Origin: Quillaja saponaria
Lineage: Eukaryota; Streptophyta; Magnoliopsida; Fabales; Quillajaceae
Direction: 5' to 3'
Length of the DNA stretch: 64,000 nt
NCBI GenBank assembly: GCA_029379385.1
Contig: CM055608.1
Location: forward strand, 16,738,350 to 16,802,349
This document shows positions 36,901 through 48,700 of the stretch, one piece after another. The position numbers and the translations under genes are program-made. The notes beneath the pieces are model-generated. The model made no database searches and was not told the DNA's origin. It was given only the letters and a program-made list of their open reading frames with translations. Each line of letters starts with the position of its first letter. Within the stretch, counting starts at the first letter, position 1.

Positions 36901-39900
36901 CATGGGTTTTGGGCAGTGAATGATTTCGATGGGGTTTTAGGTTGTGGGTGGTGAATTTGATAGGGGTAAATGGTGAAAAATAGGAATAGATAGGTGTTGA
37001 TATATCTATATTTCCGACAGGACGAGAGCCTAGGCTCTAATACCAAATTGATGTAGCACCAACAGGTATTTTACTCGAAAGGGACAATCGAAGGGACATG
37101 ACAATTTTATAAATTCATCAAAAGCTTCTTAACAATGTAAACTAGAGGTTATTATATAGACTTTATGTAAATCCTAAAAGATAAATACCTAGAGTCCTAA
37201 AAAAAAAGGAAATCCTAATAACATAAAGTCCTAATAAAAATGAAACTCTACTAACATAAAGATAAAGCTGAAGTCATAATAAAACATAACTAATAACTCC
37301 TAATTGGGTTTTTCTAATGCATACAGAAAGTTTGTAATATTTATTACGGTAGTTAATCATAATTTCAGTTTTATTTATTGCATAAATTATTATTTGTAGA
37401 AAGTTTCAATTTTCAATGACTATATTTATTGTAGCTTAACAAGTGTCTTTTGGGCATCTGTTAGATAAATCACTCATAATTCTAATTATATTAAAATACT
37501 ACTAATTTTATCCCTAATTCTAATATTACATAATTTAAATACAATTAAATTATAACTCACCAATTCTATTTCTTCGTTCTCCATCACAAATCAAACACCA
37601 TTGAATTAAAAAAATGAAGCTAAGAGTAGAATTTCGTTGTTTAGAGAATGGCAGCATCAATCCACCAAGTTTTCGAAGAAAAGTTTCAAAATCGCCACCA
37701 GAGTTCATAAAGTAAGTGAAGAGATGAAAGAAGGGAAGAAAGTACTTCACCGAAGTGTTAAAGAGAGGGGGATGATCTCAAATTTCTGTAATTCTTTCTG
37801 ACGGCTGAGTAAAGAAAACATATAACTTAGGGTTTTGGAAGGGGTTAAGAGACTGAGATTAGGCTTTGTTTGATATGGATTGGGCTAGCATGGGTTTTGT
37901 TTGTTTGTTTTGACTTTTGGGCTAGATTTAAAATATAGACTGAAGTTACTATGGGTTGCACATAATTTTTTTTTTACCAATACATCAAACTAGTAATAAA
38001 TAGGTGAACATAGGCGGTTGGGTTGGTTATCGAATGAACCCCAAAAAAAAAAAACTCACCCCCAAAACTGACCAAACCCACCTCAAGTATAAAAAACCAA
38101 ACCGACTTGAAAAAGGCATAATTCGGGTTGGGTCGGTTTTGGTTTAAGTCGGTTGATTATATGTTGGATTTTCAGTTTTTTAGGTCTCTTGCTCACTCCT
38201 AGCTACAGTAATCACGGATGACTATTGTTCTATTTCTATGATTCTTTTCATATATGAAATTAGTTTATGGTTTTTAATTTAATTCCTCTTATTAGTTCAC
38301 TGCTATCCTTGTTACATTTCTATCACTAATACTAATTTACAAGGTAATGTTAATTGATTTGTTTTTTCTTTGTTTCATATAGGAATAAGAAAGATGAAAT
38401 GAAAAATTGGTAGAGGAAGTTGGTTTGCTATTAATACTTGATTTAAAGGCCAAGAATAGTTGGCAGGTTGACGAGGCTGTATTCTTATAGAGCTGACAAG
38501 TTTTATTTTATTAAAAGGCACTACCTGTATTTTACTTGACTATTTTTGATGTAGAAAGGATCTGGGGCGGACTGCCTACTTAGGTTTAATGGTGGGCTAG
38601 GTGGTGAAGAGAATTTAGGCTGACTATTTCCCCTGTAACACTATTGTCTATTAAATATAACAGATATATGGAAGGGTGGGAGTATTAAGAAGGTTACTGT
38701 GTTTTATTTACCAAGTTTATCATTTAGGGGTTCTCTTTTGGCACTTCAGGTGCATATTGCTGATGGGATCAAATTTTTCGGGGAGACAGAGACTTCCACT
38801 GAAGCAGATTCTGGTTATGGAAATGGAAACTGCTTAGCATCTCAGGCAGAAGACACTGGGGATTTAAAATTTGACATAATTATTATTGATGTAGACTCAT
38901 CTGATTCTAGGTGAATGAAAATTGTGCATTTCAGTGTCAATTACATATTCAGCAATCTATGTTAGCTGTGCATTTTTTTAGCTTTTTGGATTCCATATTT
39001 CTATTTATATGTTATCTTGTGCATGCAGCTCTGGAATGACATGCCCTGCCCCAGAATTTCTGGAAGAGTCTTTCCTTGAGACTATCAAAGTTAAACTGTC
39101 CAAACAAGGTCTCTTTGTTGTTAATTTGGTCTCACGGTCCCCGGCCATTAAAGAAATTGTTCTCTTGAGGATGAAAAAGGTCAGATAAAAAACTTTCAAG
39201 TATTATTATTTATTAATAAAGTGTTTCTACTATCACTATGAGGGTTTGCTTGAAAGTTTATTTCTGGATGTGCTGTTTCCTGTTAACTTGATAATGTGAA
39301 AGAAACAAAATGAGTAATTGACTGTTAAAGACCAAAGTATAATAAATTGCTGTGGTCAACCTTATTTTTTAAGAGATAGCTTTATCAAGGTCAACTGAGT
39401 AGAATCCATTATCAGAATGGGCATGTACGTATGCAAGAATCCATCCATACATTTTAGGCTGCTCTAGTAACTTTTGTTTCCAATGATCATTTGGAGTGAG
39501 TTAAGCTGATCTAAATGTTGCAACAAAGAGTTTAGTTTAATAGAGTGGAGCAAGAAACGGCTGAATGATGAGCTAATATGACCCACTAGCTGTGTTAGAA
39601 AAACAATTGCCTCAAAAAGCTGTAGAAAATTAGCCTGACTCTGTTTATCAAGCTTATTCACTCAACCTTGACTCATGCAATTGCATGTAGACCACAAACC
39701 TTTCACCTCTAGAACAACTGTTCTTTGATACCATGTCAAATTACCATTTTATCTGAAAAAGTAATATTCAGACAATGGGAACCATATTGATGTAACACCA
39801 GGAGGACAAATAGGGAGATCTCTGCAATATTCTCAATTTGATAAAAATGAAGCCTAACCGTAAAACAATTACAAACGGCCTATACATAGGCAAACCAAAA

Positions 39901-40826
39901 CTTCAAGATAAAGAGGTAGAGTAACCCCCAAGCAACTAATTAAATAGAGACAATTCCTAAATAAAGAGAACCTAAATAATAAAAGCCTCAAATTAATAAC
40001 TCTAATACACGAAATCCATAATTAATAAAATAGGCACTAACAACCTTCATCAGTTGCATATCAAGCCTAATACTTATAACATGCGAACGTGTGTACTCAT
40101 ATACTTTATATAAAAACACAAACTCATGTCATAGTCACAGTTTCAAGTTAACTCAGTTGTAGTGCTCTTTTGGTGCTGTTAGTTTCAAGGTGATGGCTTC
40201 ATGTCACTATGTTGCACATGAAAGCTGACACTTGTTAAAAAGAAAATGGAAAAAAAGGAGGGGAGTGTGGAATACGCAATATATAAGACTATTTTTCATA
40301 CGTGGAATCTCTCTAAAATTTGGTGTTAGGTTCCATGCCTTTCGGGGTTATTCACATTGTTAGACGTTTCTCCTGTCTTATTATGCTCAATTATTTTATG
40401 TACTCTTTCAGTATTTCTATCGTAAAGTTTGATCTCGTTTTTTGAAATCATGGCTTTGTTTGCCTTGTTATAATTTTCTGGTAAATTACACCCGTAATTT
40501 TCTATCTTTTTCTTCTTTTGTTTGGGTGCAGAATGGGGTTGAAGTCCAAATTATTCTTCATGCTTTATTTTACTGTTAATGAGACTCTGATGTTAATTAT
40601 AATTTTCAACTCTTACTGTCTGCTATAGGTGTTTGGCCACCTCTTTTGCCTTCAACTTGATGAAGATGTCAATGAAGTCCATTTTGCCCTTAATTCGGAG
40701 TCTTGTATAAGTGAGGGTTGCTTCCCTGATGCTACTGTCAAGCTTGAGAAACTGTTAAAATTTCAACATCCAGAAATAGGCCAAAGCATTATAGATGCTA
40801 CAAAGAAGATCAAACGTTTGAAGTGA
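24969..40826 (+). CDS. METTL13: METTL13-like eEF1A lysine and N-terminal methyltransferase (16 coding exons, 763 aa)
   Basis: Exons: 24969-25358, 26769-26870, 27011-27077, 27380-27561, 27792-28052, 29143-29226, 29303-29350, 29478-29542, 29854-29902, 32797-33052, 34311-34432, 34660-34740, 34891-34965, 38750-38910, 39029-39179, 40629-40826. All introns are GT-AG and the frame stays open (2292 nt). The N-terminal methyltransferase shows the SAM motif ILIPGCGNS (residues 73-81), NIDFSKVVI (acidic residue D99) and ILDKGGLDALM (139-149). A lysine/arginine-rich linker (about 478-501) precedes the spermidine-synthase-like C-terminal domain with IIGLGAGLLPMFL (547-559), VVELDP (570-575), VHIADG (595-600) and IIIIDVDSSD. 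In human METTL13 the N-terminal domain methylates eEF1A Lys55 and the C-terminal domain methylates the eEF1A N-terminus; the same role here is inferred. Length and architecture match plant homologues. Several introns are filled with transposons. Confidence 0.95.
25870..26248. repeat. Degenerate TTCGAATT/ATTTGAA palindromic repeat tract
   Basis: In METTL13 intron 1, words such as GAATTCGAATTC, ATTCGAATCCGA, TTTGAATATT and TTCGAATTTGAA recur irregularly over about 370 bp, many of them self-complementary. It adjoins the hairpin element at 26249. No coding potential is evident. Its origin is unknown; a decayed MITE with subterminal repeats is one possibility. Confidence 0.6.
26249..26395. mobile_element. 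Small hairpin element (MITE-like, 147 bp) in METTL13 intron 1
   Basis: The arms GACTACCAATAGCTTGTGGT and AATTGGCCACATCAGC pair with the complementary right-arm blocks GCTGATGTGGCCAATT and TTGGTAGTC. About 55 bases of each side pair imperfectly around a spacer of about 40 bases. No transposase is present. The superfamily is uncertain. Confidence 0.65.
26513..26602 (+). repeat. 45-bp tandem duplication
   Basis: Two near-identical units starting ATAAATGAGTCTTCTTAACG lie head to tail at 26513 and 26558, in intron 1 of the methyltransferase gene. They differ at only a few bases (CCTATTGG versus CCTGTTGG). Confidence 0.9.
27229..27313. mobile_element. Stowaway-like MITE remnant in METTL13 intron 3
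   Basis: The left end TA-GCCCCTCAGTCCCA and the right end (reverse strand) TA-CTCCCTCAAACCCA resemble the Stowaway terminal repeat CTCCCTCCGTCCCA and are flanked by TA dinucleotides, the usual Tc1/mariner target duplication. At 85 bp it is shorter than usual, so it is probably internally deleted. Confidence 0.6.
30200..30560 (+). repeat. Retroelement-like fragment with about 50-bp tandem units in METTL13 intron 9
   Basis: Between 30258 and 30375 three degenerate units follow each other (TTGTGTCTCTTTCCAGC, CGTTGGGCGTTTTTCCAAC, TTGTGTCTCTTTCCAGCC), each of the first two followed by GGTGCTC plus a T-rich stretch. Downstream are GTAAAGGGGAGTGTTGAAAT (about 30446) and GAAGGGGAGTATTAGGAAT (about 30498), which look like a polypurine tract followed by an LTR start. 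This is probably a Copia 3' fragment; no protein is recognisable. Confidence 0.35.
30716..31429. mobile_element. hAT-like MITE with AAGGCGC-rich ends (714 bp) in METTL13 intron 9
   Basis: The left terminus is CAGTGTTATCAAAGGCGCAA and the right terminus, read on the other strand, is CAATGTTATCAAAGGCTCAA. Both subterminal regions repeat AAGGCGC/AAGGCAC words many times. Flanking octamers GTGTAGAT (30708-30715) and GTATATAT (31430-31437) agree at 6 of 8 bases, consistent with an old 8-bp hAT target duplication. It contains a 24-A run (31014-31037) and no transposase. The GC-rich arms contrast with the AT-rich intron. Confidence 0.75.
31796..32510. mobile_element. Tourist/PIF-Harbinger-like MITE (715 bp) in METTL13 intron 9
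   Basis: It is flanked by TTA on both sides (31793-31795 and 32511-32513), the typical 3-bp target duplication of this superfamily. The ends GGATTGGTTTGGAT and (reverse strand) GGCTGCATTTGGATCC form imperfect inverted repeats, and the subterminal parts are also complementary (AGAATTGGAATTGGAA types). The centre (about 32150-32380) is a degenerate array of units containing GACGACAACCA or GATGAAAACCA spaced about 30 bp apart. It encodes no transposase. Confidence 0.7.
32155..32380 (+). repeat. Degenerate about 30-bp minisatellite inside the Harbinger-like MITE
   Basis: Seven to eight related units are visible: GATGAAAACCGTTGTA, GACGACAACCATTATA, ACGACAACTATCATC, GACGACAATGATTGTT, GATGAAAACCACGAGA, GATGACAACCACTGTT, GGCGAAAACCACTACC. 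Unit spacing varies at about 22-35 bp. No coding frame is shared across all units. Confidence 0.7.
35514..38201. mobile_element. Non-autonomous hAT element in METTL13 intron 13, split by an LTR element
   Basis: The left end TAGGGGTGTGCAATCGGTC and the right end (reverse strand) TAGGAGTGAGCAAGAG match the common plant hAT terminus TAGGGGTG. Flanking octamers ACTACAAT (35506-35513) and GCTACAGT (38202-38209) agree at 6 of 8 bases, as an 8-bp hAT duplication should. Subterminal parts carry CGGTT/AACCGAC words on both sides. Without the nested LTR element (35908-37559) the hAT is about 1.04 kb and has no transposase frame. Confidence 0.7.
35908..37559 (-). mobile_element. Short non-autonomous LTR retrotransposon nested in the hAT element
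   Basis: Two direct repeats are the LTRs: 37049-37559 (5' LTR on the minus strand) and 35908-36229 (3' LTR). They align over their whole length except for an extra segment of about 170 bp (about 37302-37470) in the first. Next to the 5' LTR the minus strand reads TTTGGTATTAGAGCC (PBS, close to initiator-tRNA-Met TGGTATCAGAGC). Next to the 3' LTR is a purine-rich AAGGGAGAATGAAAAATAG (PPT). Flanking pentamers CAAAT and CCAAT agree at 4 of 5 bases. The internal part is only about 820 bp and includes a minus-strand frame (36548-36234) ending SSFFQPRENEK, which resembles the end-of-gag/pol region of non-autonomous Gypsy-like elements. It has no RT or integrase. Confidence 0.8.
39700..40070 (-). 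mobile_element. LTR-like fragment in METTL13 intron 15
   Basis: On the minus strand, TGACA is followed by TGGTATCAAAGAACAG (about 39736-39721), a primer-binding-site-like sequence. On the plus side the segment at 39788, TTGATGTAACACCAGG, resembles the LTR edge TTGATGTAGCACCAAC at 37048. No partner LTR was found. It may be a decayed relative of the element at 35908-37559. Confidence 0.35.
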
Positions 40827-42115
40827 AGCTAAGTGATTGAAGTGTCATCCTAATCCTCTCCTTGTTAGCTTGCTGGACAGGTATCAATTTACAGCAAGCT
40901 TTCTCACATACATAGGAGCAATTTTTCAAAGCAAAGAAAGGTCTTGCAGGCAACTGAATAATGCTCGCAAATCACCTTGTTTCAGAAAGAAGAGTCTGTT
41001 GAATGATTAAACCAATTTCATCCAATATTTTCACTTATTGTGCTTATGGAGCTCTCAACCAATTCCAATGTGTGCCTCTTTGTTTTAGTGATATGAATAT
41101 TATACGTGAACATGCATATAGAGCAAGGAACAATGATACTTGACTACGGATGGTGTGTTAGCAATCTAATGTGAGTAATTAATAGTTGGATATCTTATGG
41201 TGAAGGATGGAGTTTCCAATTTGATGGATTAGTTGGAATTTTTGTAGAAAAGCTGAGGTTGTAATTAAGGCATTTGATTTAACCCTTGGCTTTGCTCTTT
41301 GCTTCTTAATAGTGACCTTGCAGCATTGGCTTTGCCACAGAAAAATAAAGACAGCAGATTTAATAAACAAATAGAAAACTGCTACCTAGAGATTTAGCAG
41401 AAAATAGGCAAGTACTTGGGAAGTTCCAAATTAAGTTTTAAAAGGTTATCAGGTTTTTTGCTACATTTGACTGATAGATGGGGAGCGATATGTGAGAAAG
41501 TGAGAAAATTTTCTTCAGATTTAAAAAGAAAATTATTGTAGAACATGAGACAAGTTTTCCTATTTAGTGGGACAAATTCCTTAGTAGAGGTAGTAGTCTC
41601 TAACAATAGAAAGTGAAAATAATAAATAAATATTAGGCAATTAGTTTTTTTGTTTTTCACCTAATTTAATATATTTCCTCATGGAACCAGACGGCCTATT
41701 TGCCTTATTGCTTTCAGAAAAGCAAAAAAGCAAGAAGCTAAGTTAACAAGGACTTTTGTTCTGCTTAACCGAACGGTGCATAAATTAAAACTTGTTATCA
41801 TGAGCCACTGTCTTCATCTGGACAATTCTATAACTTTTGGTTCTATTTAATCTGATGCAAATGATTGGTTACAATTTTATAAAAAAACTGGACACTCCCA
41901 AAATTTTCAGCAGAAATACTAATTCTTCATGTCGCACCAAGTACATCTTATTAAAACAGTGTCCAACAAACTCATTTACAAACAATTAATGCATGGTATG
42001 CATCAATTTTTAGATTTACACAACCTAATAATAAAGAGTAAGACCAAGGCAGCAATACATATAGGATCAAGCAAGTTTGGTTATCTACTCAAATTCAACA
42101 CAGCTGTCTACCGCT
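40827..42115. other. Intergenic region between the two convergent genes
   Basis: It holds the 3' untranslated parts of both genes. AATAAA on the plus strand at about 41343 could serve the METTL13 transcript, but the true end is unknown. No other gene, small RNA or repeat is recognised. Confidence 0.5.
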
Positions 42116-45100
42116 TCAAAGTAGAGAAAAGCCATTATTTGATGATAACATGCATCTTGCCTCTACTGCCAATGTCTTATTAACACCCTGGCATGGGTCA
42201 ACCCCAAATGCAGCATTTGAAATTTTAATAGAACAGCTCCTTTTGCCTAGGCAAGCCTGCAAAATATAAACAAAAAAGTAAATAAATAAATTGAGGGTCT
42301 AAAATGAAAATTATCTTGAAACCTGTTCATGCAGACTCTTCTTGCAGACTAGAGCAGTTTTATCTGTCCAAATATACAGCCAGACCAACTTACATTTTTT
42401 TCTATCATCTTGTTCTCGTCAACCCCTATTATTGAATGGATTGGACTATTTTTCTTTCTTAACAAACATCCACCTCAATCCATCTCCTCACCATTTGTCA
42501 ACCATGAAAAACTTTCACCACTCTTCATTTATGATTGCTCCTAGGTATTTCTTGTGCATCATGTTTTGCCAGCTTATATCTATTCTATTTTTCTATGCTT
42601 AACCTAAATATCCACTATCATTACTACAGTGTCTAAGGAATCAGACCCCATCAATTTTATGTACAAGTGAGGATCACTATTATACATTTAATCTTTCAAC
42701 TAATGGCTCCATTATGTTATTAAACTATATGTGCAAGCCCATTTTTTCACATCTGTTTACCAAGTCTATTGAACTAAATGAGATCATCTATTTTCTTGGG
42801 CTTGCAACTATGTGGGGGTGTTGAAGAGAGCTAAGTGTGGGTAGTGATGGTGCCTGGTGTCAGTTTATACACAACTCACAAGTACAACCTCCCCATTAAT
42901 AGACAATTTTAGTAGGTTCTTTTTGACATGCTGGTTGTATAAATTACCATTGCAGTGAAATAGTACGTGGAGACTAACAACCAGAAAATTATTAAGAAAT
43001 ATTCCAGTTATCATTACAATTTTGTTCATGAAAATTGTGGGTAGTTCTTTTAAACATGAGAAAATTGACTCTAACTGAATCAAAAGCATGTGCAATTTCT
43101 GATTCTTTTAGTTCCTCATAGGTACTAATCACGCAATGCAACAATTTTATCAAATTTTATAAATAATTGTTGCAACATATACCTCCAAAATTACTGATAA
43201 TGAACTGGGTGCATGACAGTCCCCTCTAGTAAACTTCTGACAGCTACCTTGAGGAGATCCATAGCTTGCAAACCTTATGGAGGCAATTATGTGTCTTTTT
43301 TGACACTGCAAGAACATTTCTGGTTTCATGTTATTTACAGGAAGTTTCCCATGAAAATCTGGATGGGACCACTTCCACAAAGGCGGATAGTGGGACTCTG
43401 AGACTTGAGCACAGATGATTTTGGTTGAATGTAACTTGACTGAAATTCCAAATGGATTTCCTCCCGTCTCCTCAAAAATGACAAGCAAATTATTCGAAGC
43501 TTCCAACCATGACCGTGGAACATGGTACCTGTAGTTGATCAATAACGCTGGTTTAAAAGGTAGTAGCATAAAGTTTCTATGTGGATGTCAAGTGGAGGAA
43601 GTTTACGTATGAACATGTTTATACAAGTTAATTCTATATGAAATGAGTTCCCAGAATTAGTAGTGTGAAGAGAAATATGTTTTTTTAATAAAGAAGATGA
43701 AACGAAAAATATAGCAAATTGATTATTTGTCATTAATTCTTTGATGTACACTATACCTTACCAGGTTTGAGTTGGATTTCCACAATTAGTTGCGCATTTG
43801 TCTGAATTGTATGCCCCACAATAATCACAATGTTCCTGACATCCAACCTTTGGTGCAACCAGAGTCCAGTATCTTCCTATATGGTGTCCATTCACCCAAG
43901 CCTGGCCTTTTCCCATGCTACCCAAATCAAGAGCAACTGGATCTGTTCCATCAGGGGCATCAAAATATGTCTGTTTGAATATAAGAGACGGGTATTGTTA
44001 TTGGAAAAACACGAGTATACCAAGGCTGAAATGACCATATAAACAAATTAGTAGTTCCACTTTTAGATAGTATTCTCATATATTTAACTCATCAAGCGAT
44101 TGACTTTTACCTTGTACCATGTATACGTGGAAGGACTATCATGAGTCAAAGCAGTCCATCTTGCAGTGTTATTTTCTTTGGTGTATATTTTGAAGAACTC
44201 GCCTTGAAGCCCAACCTACAATTGAAGTGAAAGAACCAAGTAGTCAGCCCTATTTTGACAATTTTTAAAGTGTATTAGCTTGAAAAAAAAGGATGTAGTA
44301 ACATCAAGGGTAAAATAAATTTTATGATTATGAACATGAATTTTCCTTTTTCTCTAAAGGAAAGTGAATACCAACTATAACAAGTTTTAGCAACAAATAA
44401 TCACATTCTTGTTGAAACATATTGGGAGATTAAGGATCCATATATAATTTAAAGAAATTTTGTTATTAGTGATACAAATGAGAGAAGTACTTTTTTTTTT
44501 TTTTCGCTTAAAATATAAGGAGAGAAATTGGCCTCATCTTCAACACGAATTTTTAACATATTATTTTGTTTTCTTGGTAAAGAATTTTAATATGTTATTC
44601 AACGATTTTAATATGTTATTCAATCTCTTGATCTTCATGCTTAGATACCTTCCAACCTTTGCACTTTGATATGTCACATAAATATTATCTCAACAAGTTC
44701 AGATTTAACAAGTACCAATAAGGGAGCAAACTGCAAGATGAAACTGTTTAATACGCACTTGGTAGGTCCATAATGACTTTGATAGGTCTATATCCCCATC
44801 TCTAAATCCCGTGAGCTTGATTTTGCCTCTCAATCCTGCCCCATCTTTCTCCATGAAGGCACCATCGTTCTGTAACATAATACCAAATAGTACTAGATTA
44901 GCAATTAAAGGTTGAGAGTGAGGGAAATCAAAAAAATCACAACATTATTAGAAGAATTCGCAAGTTTAACATCAAATCTTTATCAATCTGAGATTACATA
45001 ATTGTGACTGGTGACACAATTTCATTATATATGTAAAGTACAGTAAGTATGAAAGTAGTATAATTTCAAACCCTATAGAAAATATTTATAAACAAATCAT

Positions 45101-45747
45101 GATGCATCTGCGACTCATTTAAGGAGTGAGAATGCAGAAAGGTAGAAGACAAATCCAAATAAAATCATAAACCACCAAGATGAAGACTAACTTAAGCTTG
45201 TAGCAACCTTTTTCAAAGGAAAACTTGAGCAAATTTTGTAAGACTAATGATATATTCATATCTGAAGCTTTTCCTTCAATAAGATCTCATGACATTATAT
45301 CTACCACATCTCCCACAATATCCATTGTCATACTTCAACTAATACATTTTTTATCTCCTTTTTCTTTCAGTACTTTCCCCTCTAATTATCTTCAATCATC
45401 TTATATTTTTCTAAAATTAGAGTATGTCAGTGAACAATATAATTGAACCTTCTTAAGCAAGCTTCCTTTTCGATATTCTCCACATGAATTGAGGTTTCAA
45501 TCAACCCTTTGATACACATATAATGGTGTTTGGTTGACCCATGATCTTTGCCTTTAAACGATTTCGAGGTGATTTCTCTAAATCTTTTTTTCCATATCTT
45601 GTCTGGTACTCTTTACAATGTGAGGGAAGAGGACATGTTGGCCTGAAATTGAATTAATTAAGAAATAATTTGAGGCTCTTTGCCACCATTACATATGCTT
45701 GCTTGGAATGTGACAACACAATCTTTAAGGATGCTTTATTTATTTCT

Positions 45748-45786
<39 letters not shown>

Positions 45787-48700
45787 CACTGCATCTCATT
45801 TTGGGATAGGATATTCTTTTCACATTTTATCATATATGCAATAAAACTGGAGAGCTGTCTAGTATTAGTTGTTTCCTTTTTCGTACCTTTATTTCTCTAT
45901 CATTTTTCTCTACAAGGATTCTTATTTCGTGTAATTTTCCCTCTTTCTCTTATAAGATTTATTTCTAAAAAAGTTCAGGTGTCCTCTTCGTTTTAATAGA
46001 TCTTGAATCAGTACTGAGACTCTTCTTTCTCTAAGTGATCATCTCTGTTTGCTATTCCATCCAATTAGCTCTTAGCTTCTGATATGACTGTTCAGACATT
46101 TTCCCCGTCTGCTTTCTACCTTATTTAGCACTAGATCTAGAGGTAGAAGTCAGAAGAACTGCTCTCAATATTTAACCTTAAGATGCAGAAATTTACCTGC
46201 AGACCCACTGTCTGAGATAACAGTACCAAATCATTGTATCCCCGAGCCAACTGAACAGGCTGGACCACCTTGACCCAGTGACCAGTCATGCTGCCTACAC
46301 TTACAAACGGTAACATAATTGTAAGAACAAGGAATGATATAGCCAAAGCCTAAGTATAGGACAAATTTAAAACTATATCCATCAATTAGATGGAAAAGTT
46401 TTGCTCTATAACATAACTCATGCTGTATTAAAATGTTCACATTTGCAAAAAATAAACCTTGCACTAAAGGTAAGAGTTGAGACTAGAAGTCAAGGTGCCT
46501 GTGAGAGAAAAAAATGTAAGGAGAGAGACAGAAATAGTTGTGGCTTAGGTTAGTTCAGCAAGAAAAGAAGAGACAGAAAGTGCTGGGATTGGTTAGCAGT
46601 TTTTAGAGAGAGGAAAAGAATGATAGTGAATAGGGTGGACATTGACTAGTAGGAGAAGGGAGCTGGGGAGGAGGACTGCTGGGATTGGTTGGCAGTTTTT
46701 ATCATTCAACTTCTTGCAGAAAATGCAACATGCGTTAAGCCTCAGGACTGAAGCTATGTTATGTGGAACTAATAGTCATAATGCAGAACATAACTTCCAC
46801 AATTTAATAAAATAAAATGCTTTTATTCAACCGTATGATTAATTACCTGTAAGCCGGCCATTAATGAACACACGCAATATGTCACGCACACTAGCTACAG
46901 TAAGTTCCGGATGCACTTTTTTTTCCTCCCAAAATGATATGTCATCATCAGAAACATGAATTCTACATTTCATGTGCATAAAGCCCATATTAACATAAAC
47001 AAAAAATTGCAATCAGAAAATAACTTAAGTATTAAATTAATCTCATTAAACTGTTAAAAGGAATACTGGAAATACTATAACACAATTATAATCTCTTATA
47101 AACAATAAAATTTAAAATGAAACAATTACACTCTAACCATTACTAATGGTATTTCTTGAAATTAAAGACTGCTGCATTACCAATTGTGCCAGCTTAAGCT
47201 GACAGAATAAGGGTCCTACAATTTATATTATGCTTAACACATCAACAAAGATATCATTGTCAATAGATCCTTGGATAACAATTTTGGCCTCAAAGTAACT
47301 AAGGGTCCAAAAATGTTATTCACAATAAATAGTTCTTCGTTAGACATAAAAGACATTGAGATCAATCACGCACATATCATTTGCAGAGAACACTCAGTGG
47401 TTTAAGAACATTTGCTTAGAGCAACTACACTGTCACTAGGACACTGACAATGAGGGTAGAAACATGGAAACAGGCTCAGATTTGAATGATGCTCTGAAGG
47501 TGGCAATCCAATGATTGAACAGGGACTATATTTATATTAAAACAAATGACACAAAGACCATCACATCTAAACAATGTGGGACTAGAACACTCAACATATA
47601 CTCTTAACAGTGACTACAAATGGACGAGCTCAAGCCAAATAAGTTCTACTGATGCAATATGATCTCATTGCAGCATCTTCAAGACTTCATTGTTTACCTG
47701 GTTATATACCATAGATAGTCGGACTGGTCCTTTGTCACATTTAAATGCTCCAATATACCATGGAAGTTAAAACTGTTCTCACTCCATATACCGATTGGCT
47801 CTTTTAATGTCATCCAGGAATTTGAGGTATGGGAAATTCCACTCCTAAAATCCTGGAATGTGGAAATTTTGGAGATGAGAGGCAAATGATACTCTTTCAT
47901 TTTAACCGATGTTTGTGCTCCCACCTACAGAATTTTTTTTTAAAAAAAAAATGAACTCTTACACATCCATAAGAAAACTTGATGTAGAGCAATAAAAAGA
48001 ATAGAGAAGAGAGAGAAAGAAAGAGATGCAAAGTGATAGAAAGATAGGAAAATGCCAATAATTTAAGTAATCATCAAATTATAGATGAATTACAATAGCT
48101 ATAAGGGCTTTAAATAAGAAAGCCATTCAACATGGTCTCAGAAACCTCAAGCATCGTATAGTCCTTGAGAAAACTATAATTGGTTTTCGGGGGGAAGATT
48201 GGAAAACCTCAAAGCCCCACTTCAACCGTGCACTTGGTTAGATGTGGTATATAAGCAAATCCAGATATTCATAACTGTAGCATTCAATAGGCCTTTTGAG
48301 GTTCAGTAGACATCATTAGAGTCCTTAAATTGTTAGACATGGTATTAAACCATCAGTCATCATGGTGGATGCTCCATCGGACCAACTTTGCATCCTTGGC
48401 AACTTACTTGGTCAGGCAAAGCAGAGGGTTGGTTACAGCACGAAGAGCAATCAGCAAGGTGGTTTGCAATGCCCCTGGAGTTCCAGATGACCATTCAGAC
48501 CTGAGACTCCATGGGTTCTAATGGTTATATTAGGGATTTAAGAAGGGAAATGCCCAGATGTTCCACATTAAGGTGGCATCTTTAAGTGTGGTACATCAAT
48601 GCAAGAATGGCAATTATAATCTTTACTATTCCTTCTTGGATTAAGTACCTTAACAGTTTTCCTGTTTTAGCCACTAAAGCTCCTGAGAATATCACATTCT

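Noticed and set aside
43183..43569. A separate gene in the 139-codon minus-strand frame at 43150-43569
   Set aside because: It is BGAL9 exon 18 with intron read-through at both ends; exon 19 at 42256-42116 completes the lectin domain.
45670..45996. 108-codon plus-strand frame
   Set aside because: It spans a 34-T run giving poly-Phe, inside a BGAL9 intron on the opposite strand, with no domain.
46580..46704. Two copies of GCTGGGATTGGTTGGCAGTTTTTA-like text about 97 bp apart in a BGAL9 intron
   Set aside because: The similarity is short, with no terminal motifs, PBS or flanking duplication, so I could not support a named element.
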